Assembly (NCBI RefSeq): GCF_000237925.1
Contig: NC_031497.1
Location: forward strand, 19,737,828-19,801,827
Direction: 5' to 3'
From: Schistosoma mansoni
Lineage: Eukaryota > Platyhelminthes > Trematoda > Strigeidida > Schistosomatidae
Length of the DNA stretch: 64,000 bases
The notes under the pieces were generated by a model. That model was not told the DNA's origin and did no database searches. It saw only the letters and a list, made by a program, of their open reading frames with translations. Positions 1-9,546 of this stretch are shown piece after piece. The position numbers were made by a program, and so were the translations under genes. How positions within the stretch are numbered: the first letter of the stretch is position 1; every line of letters begins with the position of its first letter.

Positions 1-2104
1 ATTTGGAGATCCATTTGCAATATCTGAGATCGAATAACATTATTGGATGACATTAACTCACTGGTTGAATATATATGTAGATAACCATAAAAAGGTACGA
101 GATTTAACGCATAGTGGTGCTACTCGGCTTATTCAGTAAAAATCCAACGAGCTCAGATAAATACATGGTTCTTATTATATGAACAATCGTATGTCTCTGG
201 AATATTGTCTGTGTTGTTTGGCAATCGAATTGGCAAATCAGAAATTAGTCAGGCAGTGGTCGAAGGAAAAGATATTAGGGGGTAGTCAGCAGTTTAACAT
301 GGAGTAAAATGTTAAGTGAAGAAACAAGATGAAGAATCAGATCCAGACAACCATCCAGTCTTTTCTTACACTGATTGCCAGCCTATGTGTATCTACGTCG
401 ATTAAGGGCCATATTTGCTGATGGTTGATGTTTGAACAAACCTGTTCAGCTGAAGCATGTCAATGCTACTAAGGCTTGATAATGAGCCATAATAGCTAGA
501 CATATAGTTGGTCATTAATAAATATAGGTCGAGGTAGAAAGCTATGAATACTGATCAATGTTACAATACAATACACGTGTGTAGTAACCAACTGGCTAAT
601 AGAATAGTGGGTTCACACAAGTAAAAATCAGTTGATTACGTCCAAGGAAATATGACAATTAATAACAAGCTTATCGGTCTCACCTAAATGAGTTTCAGGT
701 CTAGTTCGATACCAGTACATTTGTCTTCGCCACTATAATAACAGACCTAATCCCAAGATTGTAGATCTTTCATGATGTGAAAAACTAATCTATGAGATCT
801 TATATGGAATTCACTCCTTAATCCACACTGACTCGTCCTATCGTGAAAATAGCGATATGACGTTTAATACTTTTAAAGAACACGTTGGGGCTGGGTAAAA
901 CTAGTGAATTTAATGTGACTAGGGATTAGTTACACGGAATGACCACTCCTGAAAGGCTGGGGAATGCTGTGTTGAACGATTCTTCCAGTGTTCACCATCC
1001 ACAGTTTACTCTCACTAATTACGAAGTGCATAATTACGGTCCAGAGGTACGTCAGAAGTTTATTGCATACGTTTGCGCACGTGGATACTGATATCAGCTT
1101 ATGAGCAGCAACTAAATAAATAAATGTTGAACCGCGGATACAACTGACCATGTCAAGTTGTGTCTATGTTCTGTTCTTTTGGCCCCAGTACTTCCATGAC
1201 GTGACGCGTCTACTGTTATAAATTGTCTAGAATTTGCAGTTATTGGTTTTGTTCCAAAGTCAGTTAGAAAAGTACGGAAGACAATTACTCCAGTTATTGC
1301 TACTTAGAAAGTCGTAACTGACATTGTCCCAATATTTTTGTATCGGCGACGCTAGGTTTTATGGACGAACCAGTCAGATATAAGATAACAGATCTTGAAT
1401 TTCGACGCGAAATCCATTAACCCATTTGGCCACATGGCCTCTTGGTATTTTAACCGATGTCAGTTCGTTATGAAAAACCTAAATCTAAATCTGAACCCTT
1501 GTGGATTCCAAAGTAGGTGTGTGATAAGGAATAACTGCCTAGTTAATTTAGACACGCGCGATTGTTCAGCTGAAACATAAACAAGGTATTGGGGTAAATG
1601 ATGGTCCAAGAATTTACTACAAATATAAATGCACATCATTGCCTAATCAAATATTATCACCAAGTTATTCAACCAATAACTGTTCAGTTGGTGGTCATAT
1701 CTAAATTACATTAAACAGATATGTTGATAAGGAATGTAAGAGAATTACCAAGTGCAACAAACAAATGTTATTCTGTTCTTTCTGGATAGATCAAATACAG
1801 ATTCGTTAGAAAGATAATATTTGATTGCGTTGTAACACGAAGTGTTTTCAACTTTGGAAGAGTGCTACAATTAACAATCCAAAAAAATGCACAATTTAGT
1901 CAAGCAAGCAACACAACCAAAAGGGTGAGCGAATCAGTATGACAGTCACCATAACGTAGCGTCAACTCAAACAGCATAAAAGTAGCTCAGAGAAAACGTT
2001 AAAATTTGATGAAGGCGTAAGGAAAACAAAAAGTATAATAAAATATTAAAGGTTCAAATGGTTTAAATGGTTGAGGACGGAATAGAAGAAGCTTTCGCTT
2101 AACG
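1..2104. other. Stretch without a recognisable gene
   Basis: I see no exon with convincing splice sites or family resemblance. Short open frames here (for example 930-1151 minus and 1395-1580 plus) show no domain. The only structure I can name is a copy of dispersed repeat R1 at about 729-1010. Confidence 0.5.
729..1010 (+). repeat. Dispersed non-coding repeat R1, copy 1
   Basis: This stretch aligns by eye with 6068-6345 and, over a shorter core, with 30022-30145, 43395-43510 and 45768-45850. Shared landmarks, in order, are a CTATAATAA block, GACCTAATCCCAA, TTGTAGAT, TCATGATG, CTAATCTATGAGA, and CTCGTCCTATCGT or close variants. Copy 1 and copy 2 also share a weaker tail around 930-1010. No coding frame is kept between copies, so it is a non-autonomous or relic repeat of unknown class. 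Confidence 0.6.
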
Positions 2105-2197
2105 GGCTTCCGTGTCTAGTAGCAGTGGATCACCAATACCTCCAGGTGAAAACCTAGGTATATTAACGATAATAGAGGAAAAAAAGAATTTGGTAAA

Positions 2198-4189
2198 TCA
2201 AAATAAGTTATCCTTAGTCCTTAAGAATAAGTCAAGTTTCCTCTTGAAGGACTCCTGGGAAGTCGCTTGGACTAGCTCAGCCGGCAGCCAATTCCAGCAC
2301 TTGACAACTCTAACGGAGTAGAAGTTGTGTCTGCAATCTGTTCTGCTATGTTGGGTCTCCAATTTCTGGGTGTTACCTCTTAGGTTAGTGTTATGACTAA
2401 GCTTAAGAAGATGTTTAAGGGGATGACCAGAAGTATTAAGGATACTGTAAGTCATAAGAAGGTCACCTCTAAGACGCCTGTACTCTAACGGGTAAAGGTT
2501 AAGTGATTGGAGGCGCTCTTCATAAGGTTTGAATTTGAGTCCCCAGGCTGATTTCGTGTCTGGACGTTGTATACGTTCCAGAGTGTCCTTATCCTTTTGG
2601 AGGGAGGGAGGAAATACTATGTTTCCGTACTCTAAATGGGGACGAATAAAACTGTTGAAGATTATGTGGAAGGTTCTACCGTCAAACTGGCCGAAAATTC
2701 GCTTCAATGTTACCAGTGCAAGGTTTGCTTGAGAGGCGTTTTTGTCACAGTCCGCGTGCGATTTCAGGTCATAGGGTACCAACACTCCTAAATCTTTTTC
2801 GACTTGGGAAACCTCTAGAGGGGAGTTACCAAAGTTATACTTATAGTCTGCAACATGTTGCAGATGGACTACTTTGCACTTTGAAGTGTTGAAGGTAAGT
2901 CCATTGTCGTCTGACCAACTTTGAAGTCGAGTCAGATCCTCCTGAAGTACTAGTATATCCTTATGGTTAGGTATCTCTCTCCAAAGTTTCACATCAGCAG
3001 CAAAAAGCAATAAGTCAGATGAAACTTGTTGAGGAAGATCGTTAATGTAAATCAAGAAGAGAAGAGGTCCTAGTATTGAGCCCTGGGGGACCCCACTAGG
3101 ACATTCCATAGCCTGAGAGAGAGTGAAGTTAACCCTGACCTTAAAATGTCGGTTTTCTAGATATGAAGTGATCCAGTCAATCACAGGGGGTTTGATACCC
3201 AATCGTCTAAGCTTCTTGATAAGACATATATGGTTGACGCTATCAAAAGCTTTTGAGAAGTCCAGGTAGATGACGTCAACCTTCCTCTTGCGATCAAGGA
3301 TGGTTGTCCATCTATACACCGCAGTCAGCAGGTTGGTCATACAAGAATGATCTTTTCTGAAACCATGCTGTTGAGGCGAGAAGAACTTTGAGGATGATAA
3401 GTATTCTAGTGTACCGTCGTATATTAGGGATTCCATAATTTTGGAAGGTATGGAGAGAAGGGCCACTGGTCGGTAGCTTGAGGGTTCACTGCGTCGACCT
3501 CCTTTGAAAATTGGTGTGATGTGTGCCAGCTTCCAAATTCCCGGTAGTTTGCCTCTGCTTAGCGAGTGTGTAAACATCACGCTAAGTGGTGTTGCCAGGA
3601 TTGAAGCTGCTTCCCTCAATATAGCAGAATGAACCATATCCGGACCTGGAGAAGTGTCTCTTTTTATGTGCTGCAGTTTACGGAGCACCGGGTCAGCACT
3701 CAGGTCCACTTCGGAAAGTCCTGTACAGGTGCAGGTGAAGCTTTCATCAGTATAGTTGGTGTGGGTCAGCTGGAATGTCTGAGAGTATTGTTCAGCCAAA
3801 AGGTTAGCGGCATCACCGTCGTTGTTGGTCGGGCCATTAGGACCTAGCAGTTGGGAAACTCCAGTTTTGCCTTGTCGAAGAGAAGTTGCGTAACCGAATA
3901 AGCTTTTCGGATTGGAGACGAATTTATCGATAAGCTTGGTCTGGTACTGAAGCCTGTCTTCTCTTATTGCCTTTGAACATATGTTCCTTATATGTTTGTA
4001 TTGCCTGCATGCGTCGTTATTGTCGGTTCGTTTATATTCAGCCCAACAGTGCCTTTTGCGGCTTAGCAAACGACGGGTGCGGTTCTTGATGATTGTAGGT
4101 TGTTTGTAGCTTTTTGGGACCATTTGAGGGACTGAATGCTCATTAGCACATAAGATCGTGTGCAGTAAGAAGTCCCAATGAGCATCCAC
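2198..4189 (-). CDS. LINE A ORF2 C-terminal part: reverse transcriptase
   Basis: The 663-codon open frame is a non-LTR reverse transcriptase, the enzyme that copies the element RNA at a nicked chromosomal site. Palm motif A is visible as VDVIYLDFSKAFDSVNH near residue 295, motif B as SGVPQGSILGPLLFLIYINDLP-like near residue 370, then motif C, and the CR1-type C-terminal region with EYRRLRGDLLMTYSI and a terminal SFKRKLDLFL. Motif C reads FAADVKLW where the family has F/Y-A-D-D: the first catalytic aspartate is alanine (GCT for GAT, near 3000), so this copy should not polymerise. Upstream the same frame continues past a TGA at 4208-4210 into the endonuclease. Confidence 0.9.
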   Translation of the reverse strand: MDAHWDFLLHTILCANEHSVPQMVPKSYKQPTIIKNRTRRLLSRKRHCWAEYKRTDNNDACRQYKHIRNICSKAIREDRLQYQTKLIDKFVSNPKSLFGYATSLRQGKTGVSQLLGPNGPTNNDGDAANLLAEQYSQTFQLTHTNYTDESFTCTCTGLSEVDLSADPVLRKLQHIKRDTSPGPDMVHSAILREAASILATPLSVMFTHSLSRGKLPGIWKLAHITPIFKGGRRSEPSSYRPVALLSIPSKIMESLIYDGTLEYLSSSKFFSPQQHGFRKDHSCMTNLLTAVYRWTTILDRKRKVDVIYLDFSKAFDSVNHICLIKKLRRLGIKPPVIDWITSYLENRHFKVRVNFTLSQAMECPSGVPQGSILGPLLFLIYINDLPQQVSSDLLLFAADVKLWREIPNHKDILVLQEDLTRLQSWSDDNGLTFNTSKCKVVHLQHVADYKYNFGNSPLEVSQVEKDLGVLVPYDLKSHADCDKNASQANLALVTLKRIFGQFDGRTFHIIFNSFIRPHLEYGNIVFPPSLQKDKDTLERIQRPDTKSAWGLKFKPYEERLQSLNLYPLEYRRLRGDLLMTYSILNTSGHPLKHLLKLSHNTNLRGNTQKLETQHSRTDCRHNFYSVRVVKCWNWLPAELVQATSQESFKRKLDLFLRTKDNLF

Positions 4190-4210
4190 TTCAAGTTGGG
4201 GGTGAACATC

Positions 4211-5060
4211 TCAATCCACCTGCTGTAGATAGTCGTATAAAGCTAACACATTCAACCGTTTGAAATTCCAGCGCCTGTTGCCAGTGGGATATCTTAGCTC
4301 CGTTTTGCTGACAAAGCTGAGTGATAAGACGGCGTGATCACTTTTCCCCAGGGGAGCCAGGATTGAGAGTTCGTCGACTAGGAATTCTTCATTTGTGAAT
4401 ACCCAGTCTAAGCGCGACGGCGTCTGACTGTTTCTCCAACGAGTTGCGGACTTTACATTTTCAAATAATCCCAGGTCACCGATGAGGTTGAAGAACAGAG
4501 CTTCAGTAGAGTTGTCACCTCCAATGTAAGTATGTTCCACGAAGTTGATTCTAGGAAGATTGAAGTTCCCTAGAATCAGGGTTTGAGAGAATCCAAGACG
4601 CGTAGAGCGAGTAAATCCTTCCAGCAGACGATTGTCATACTCGATGTCGGCAGTGGGCTTCCTGTAGATGACCCTAACTAGACACCTCGAGGTAGTAGAC
4701 AGTCTTACTGAGCACCATACTGACTCATCAAGATTGAGAAACTCTTGGTCATGAAGTTGGTGTGCCTCCAGGCATGACCGTATGTATAATGCTACCTCAC
4801 CCCCAATTCCAATTTTTATGTCGTTGCGAAATAAAGACATTCCAGGTATTGCTAGTTCCTGGTCCGTAAACTGAGACGTTATTCAAGTTTCGGATATTCC
4901 TATCAGATGAGCATTATTAGCGTTGCTAAGTTCACGTAGCTCATCCATTTTGTTTGGCAAACTCGCGGCATTCGTGTATAAGCAGTTTATGCTTTCAGTT
5001 TGGAACGCGTGAGCTTCTTCCTGTGTGTCTATATGAGCCGTGCATGAGTATACAGGTAGC
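4211..5060 (-). CDS. LINE A ORF2 N-terminal part: APE-type endonuclease
   Basis: This is the exonuclease-endonuclease-phosphatase domain that nicks the target for the reverse transcriptase. The open part 4840-4211 shows GIGGEVALYI, YRKPTADIEYDNRLL, LILGNFNLPRINF, SRLDWVFTNE and LGKSDHAVLSL, the normal order of active-site motifs. Upstream of 4840 the frame continues with LYTNAASLPNKMDELREL and LIGISET, then a TGA where tryptophan is usual. The GDFN motif reads GNFN, so a catalytic aspartate is asparagine. It ends at the TGA at 4208-4210 that separates it from the reverse transcriptase frame. Confidence 0.85.
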
Positions 5061-5100
5061 CTACCTATACAATGTTTACCGAGTTGGTAGTCCCTGTCCT

Positions 5101-5690
5101 TTACACGTTTTTTTTATGATCAAGACGGTTCACGAGTGGAATTGTCAGCTCCAGCTTTCGTTTGTGCTTGATCCTGCTGTCGTAGGGCCTATCCGGATGC
5201 ATATGGATGCCAGTTGGCAACCGACGTCTGTTGGCACGAAATGCTTCCAGAGTTGCAGCCGCCATGTGGGAGGAGGGGAAGGTTATCTTCAATAACCGGG
5301 GTCTAGAGTCTCCGTCTCTCTTGGCTAGTCGCATCACCTGTTGAGTCAGTATGTTTTTGAGTTTCAAGGAATGCTTGATGAATTTCCATTTCCGAATATC
5401 AGAGTTTCCTTGAGTTGTGTCCATATTTTCCGGTACACCTTGCACAATGATATTTCTTCCACGCGAGATTCCTTAGGGGTGTTCCGGATGAGATTTCGTT
5501 CAGAATACGGTATGTCGGGCAGTATTCTTACGTTCCCATCGGATTTCAGTAAGTGACTCGCTAGAAGGACATCCTCTACATCGGAGGCATTTTTAAGTGT
5601 AACACGAAGCAGTATCGGGTGGTTTCGGTGGTTAGAGTCCTTCCCCCAACCTAAACGGAATCGAAAAGACCAACCGAACGTTCATCAGAA
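5101..5690 (-). CDS. LINE A ORF1-like RNA-binding protein, frameshifted
   Basis: Two blocks with the same plan are seen. The N-terminal block (about 5690-5455) has FRLGWGKDSN, ILLRVTLKNASDVEDVLLAS and GNVRILPDIPYSERNLIR. The C-terminal block (5445-5101, another frame) has IVQGVPENMDTTQG, RLAKRDGDSRPRLLKITF and GIHMHPDRPYDSR. Each block resembles the RRM-like core plus basic C-terminal domain of schistosome LINE ORF1 proteins, which coat the element RNA. A frame change separates the blocks near 5450. The assignment rests on motif spacing, not on a search. Confidence 0.6.
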
Positions 5691-5700
5691 GGAATCCAGA

Positions 5701-8371
5701 GGAATCAATTACAACTATATACGTGGGAGGATTTTTGTATAGAAAACTGCCAAAAAGGCTCTCGCACCCTAACCCCCAGCTGTAAATCGTAATTCCGATT
5801 CCTCGAACATTTTATAATTCCATTTAGTCCTGATAAGTAAGCAAACATTCTCAAGGTCACTTAGCTTCGGTCAAAAATCGTTCGCAAATTGTAATCTCGC
5901 CGCTATATCTGTGAATTAAAATGCTCAAAATTTTGAATAAACGGATTCACTCGTCATTGTTCCCTCAAAAGTTATTGCTTGAGAGTTAGGAATAATTAAT
6001 TACAATCAATTTCACTCACGACAAGGACGTCAATATATAGAATTATGGTCTGGTTCAGCATGGGTACTGCTATAATAATTGACCTAATCCCAAAATTGTA
6101 GATTTGTCATGATGCGACCACCTAATCTATGAGACCTTACATGGAAGTCACATCATTGTCTACACTGGCTCATCCTATCGTACACTTTGGCAACACAATG
6201 TTCAACATCTCAGAAAAACATATATAAAATGAAAATAGAATAACATATTTAATTTGAATGAAGATAAGTTATACAGAATGGCCAATTCTCCAAGGCTGAG
6301 TCATGCCGTTAGGTTACTTGAATGTTCCCGCGTTACATGTTGAAAATGAATCATCCCAGTAATCACATGTTCAGCTTTGAATATCATATGGTTAGGAACC
6401 AAGACCCCAACAAACACTCCATTCGTGATGCATGGTTTCGACGTCTTAGAGAAAACGAATGGAAAAGCATGAGTAAGTAGTTATGATAGTTCAGTCACTG
6501 CCGGATAAGACGATGAAATCCGTCAAGAAAATTACGGCGAAGTTATAGGTAATGGAGTGCATTAATGAACAAGTAGACTAAACATTATAGAAATAAAAAA
6601 TCGCTGCATTATTGTGGTTAGTTGTAGTAACGTAAAGCATTCCACCAACAGTTATAATGAAATTTTTTTCTGGAACCCTAATTTATGGTTGAAATTGTAT
6701 TTATGTAAAGTATATGGAATAACTGGCATCCTTAGAAACAATTTCATAGAATCGGAACATCTAGCAAATAGAAAGCAAACTCATTATACGATTTAAAGGC
6801 ATTTCAGATTAATGTCATAAAATTTGAACCTAAACGCACATTTTTCAGACATCACTAGGCGGATAGGTCTAATCAGTAACACCGTTGATCCTTATACAAA
6901 GGTTCGTGTCTCACTCTTAACGTATAGAATGTGGATGAATTGCAAAACCTCACAAACACAACATTCGTTAAGTCATCTATCAGTCAAGCATAAATTGCCT
7001 TCACATGAAAAACCATACGCTTGAATTACCACTGAGGTCAATCCTTTCAAATCAATCCTCTGGATATGATTTTCAAAAGGCTGACTATCAATCTGTTGTG
7101 AACACATCATAGCGTAAGTTGGGTTTCGCTTGATAAATGGACATTTAGTGCTAACTTGTGGATTAAGAACATACCTTACAGCTTCTTCAACGTGCCCAAA
7201 CAACATATTGTAATTCCCAGTCGAGTTTCATTAGTACACATCATAAATTTAATTTCGTTGGTTCCCTCTATGAATATAAATCTAGAACAATCATGGATGC
7301 ATAATAATATGTACCCACTACATTTCGTGTTTTCTCATCAGCTGCTTACGAATATTTATGCATTGTAAGTTTACAGTGAGGTAAGCTATAGTGTGAAACA
7401 ATTGACATAGATGAATGAAAAGAATTGGAATGACAAGGGTTATCAGTAATGAATCTAATTATATACGGACAGGAACTGTTCGGAGGCCATTTATTGTTGA
7501 AATCCAAAAGACATAAGAGGTGGGTGATGCATTAATTAAGCGAGGTTTTGAGACAGGTAAGATAAGTTGTGTGATAACTTCAGAGGCTATGAAGGGTTTA
7601 CATAAGATCATTGGGATCTAAAATTAATACGATGGGTTGCGTAATAACTGATCATGATTTGAGGAGTTTACATAAATTTAGCACGGAGTTTGTGTTTTGA
7701 TACAATTTAATACGAGTAACTCAAAAACGCTTTGTACGCTATACCGAAGAACGTAGCCTGGTCTAATCGAATACATTTTAGTTCCTCAATTCCGCGTTCA
7801 AACCGAATATTGGCATTTTGGTCGTTACTGTAAAGTGTGATCGATAGACGGACCCATCAACGATAACGCACACCACCGTATTAACTTTCTTTGACTTTGT
7901 ATGACTGTGACTTGTTCATTTACCAACCAAAATTTTACGTTCATTATAAAACAATGTTCACTTTGTTGACTCATTTTTTTCCCTCCAGTTACTGTTCGGT
8001 ATATTGTTTATGTCTCTCCTTTGCCCTGCTTAATAGACTGTATTGTTTATGTTATATGCTAGCAGAGTTAATTTATATTTTAGAAACAGATAGAGTTTAT
8101 CAAGCCAAACAACTTACTCGTTCTGACTTTGACTAAGCCGAGACTCTGTGCACGATAGTCTAGAGAATAGTTTAGAATTACACCCGAAGTAAATTACTTC
8201 CTACAGTTGCTTACCTAACAAGCTCGGCTGCCAGGTTAGTTAAGACAGTAATTGACGCAAATTGAAGAATTTCTAGATGATTAGTATGCTTGATAAGTCT
8301 AAAATTCAGTTATGTGCCAGAAGCAGACAACAAACCACAACTTGATAAATAGGTCACAGTCGCAGTGTTAT
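5701..8371. other. Stretch without a recognisable gene
   Basis: Apart from the R1 copy at 6068-6345 I see no domain, splice pair or RNA gene. Short open frames (6614-6796, 6824-7024, 7156-7368, 7891-8136) are low-complexity AT-rich frames with no family signal. Confidence 0.5.
6068..6345 (+). repeat. Dispersed non-coding repeat R1, copy 2
   Basis: This is the best preserved copy of R1. It has GACCTAATCCCAAAATTG, then TCATGATGCGACCACC, CTAATCTATGAGACC, TTACATGGAAGTCACATC and GGCTCATCCTATCGTAC. It matches 729-1010 in the same orientation. Confidence 0.6.
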
Positions 8372-9016
8372 TTAAAAATGAAGATACTTTCGTACTGGAC
8401 TCCAAATTAAGTCGCAGGCTTCTTTGACCTCCGGAAGAGGGAGAATAGGGCTCAACCCGTGGTAACGAGTTCCCTCAGATTTGAAGCTGCGACACATCAA
8501 ATAATGCTCAACTAGTGTAAACCACAATTCAGAGTAACTACGATCAAATTCTGTGAGCCGGTCTTTCTTAGTCACAAAAGTTTCTATCTCTAATGGCGAC
8601 GAAGCCCACTTATGTTCCGGGCTTTTACTCTGAATTTGTCTGATATGTGGTACATGCCCATCATATTCATATTTTATAAACTTTGTTATTGATTCCTGCA
8701 CAAATATTGTGCCACAAAAGCATGTAATATATATATATATACATACGAGGTTTATGTTTATAAAATCAGGTTTACATTTAAGAAAAAACGACAAGGTTTC
8801 ACACAAAAGTAGATTCCAGCTGGTATTCTTCACAAGATATATGCGTATTTTCATGACAAAATTTTTTTTCAACTTATTTAATACAAAAGGGTTATACAAT
8901 TCAATTACCATTTGAAAATCAAATATTGGCTGTGAACGGACACCGTCCTGAATATTTCTAATGATTTCAAAAAAAGCTTGATAACATTGTGTCGCTTGCA
9001 AAAACAATTGTGCCAT
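8372..9016 (-). CDS. Two exons of an unidentified host protein
   Basis: The minus strand holds an exon from about 9016 to 8909 (beginning MAQLFLQATQCYQAFFEII and ending in DFQM) and a second from 8695 to 8372 (beginning ESITKFIKYEYDGHVPHI and ending near WSPVRKYLHF). They are separated by a 213-base AT-rich intron, 8908-8696, that starts GTAATT and ends TTGTGCAG. Both junctions are phase 0, so the frame runs through. The intron happens to be open, which makes the whole look like one frame of 214 codons. The protein is soluble-looking, mixed in charge, with an acidic-aromatic stretch around FDRSYSELWFTLVEH. I do not recognise the family. The first and last exons are probably outside: the upstream frame closes just before the ATG, and alternative donors (GTACGA, GTATCT) lie close to the TAA at 8372. 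Confidence 0.5.
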   Translation of the reverse strand: MAQLFLQATQCYQAFFEIIRNIQDGVRSQPIFDFQMVIELYNPFVLNKLKKNFVMKIRIYLVKNTSWNLLLCETLSFFLKCKPDFININLVCIYIYITCFCGTIFVQESITKFIKYEYDGHVPHIRQIQSKSPEHKWASSPLEIETFVTKKDRLTEFDRSYSELWFTLVEHYLMCRSFKSEGTRYHGLSPILPLPEVKEACDLIWSPVRKYLHF

Positions 9017-9102
9017 TTTTTCACTCCATCCAATATGATTTCATTCCGTCATAATCAAACTTAAGCTGTGATTATCAGTTATAGTATATTGAAGGAGTGT
9101 GG

Positions 9103-9174
9103 CAAATTTCTACTGGTACGTTACATTTATAGGCATGTCAAATTTCTACTGGTACGTTACATTTATAGGCATGT
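9103..9174 (+). repeat. Two perfect tandem copies of a 36-base unit
   Basis: The 36 bases beginning CAAATTTCTACTGGTACG at 9103 are repeated at 9139 without a visible change. It is a simple local duplication, recent or an assembly stutter. Confidence 0.85.
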
Positions 9175-9546
9175 CCACCGTGACGGTTTCCTGAAAGACG
9201 AAACTGACAAGTAAGAAGGAAAAGTTTCAGCAAGTAATACTATATGTATACAATGACTTAGAGTTTCAATTAGGCACAGCAAACACGATCAGTTTGTCAC
9301 GAGCTGCACTAAACGACCAGTTAACACATGACAGGATACTTGGTGAATTCCACCCACCAGCTCCAACCCCATGCACCAAACACTTTACTCGAAGACTGCT
9401 GCATAATATCGTCGTTGAACCAAGTTTGCACTCAAGATGCTGCCGCCATCCGAGAGCAGATTTTCGGTTTTAGCTGTTCATCCGCGTGCCTTGTTTGAAA
9501 AGACAGTAGTATTTTTCCTCGCTGAGTAATTTCTGTTGTTTTGATC

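Larger units (their letters stand above)
2105..5700 (-). mobile_element. Near full-length CR1/jockey-type LINE 'A', inactive
   Basis: Read on the minus strand this element has, in order, an ORF1-like RNA-binding region (5690-5101), an exonuclease-endonuclease-phosphatase domain (about 5060-4211), and a reverse transcriptase with C-terminal domain (4189-2198), followed by a short 3' region to about 2105. The 3' region is recognisable again at 28130 in a decayed relative, which fixes that end. The 5' end near 5700 is where coding resemblance stops. ORF1 carries a frame change near 5450. Two in-frame TGA codons, both where tryptophan is expected (about 4887 in an SETW context and 4208-4210), interrupt ORF2. 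Catalytic aspartates are changed in both enzyme domains. The element is therefore dead, but decay is mild. Confidence 0.85.

Noticed and set aside
8696-8908. The middle of the 214-codon frame at 8372-9016 as coding
   Set aside because: It begins GTAATT, ends TTGTGCAG, is AT-rich, includes YIYIT from an AT run, and removing it keeps phase.
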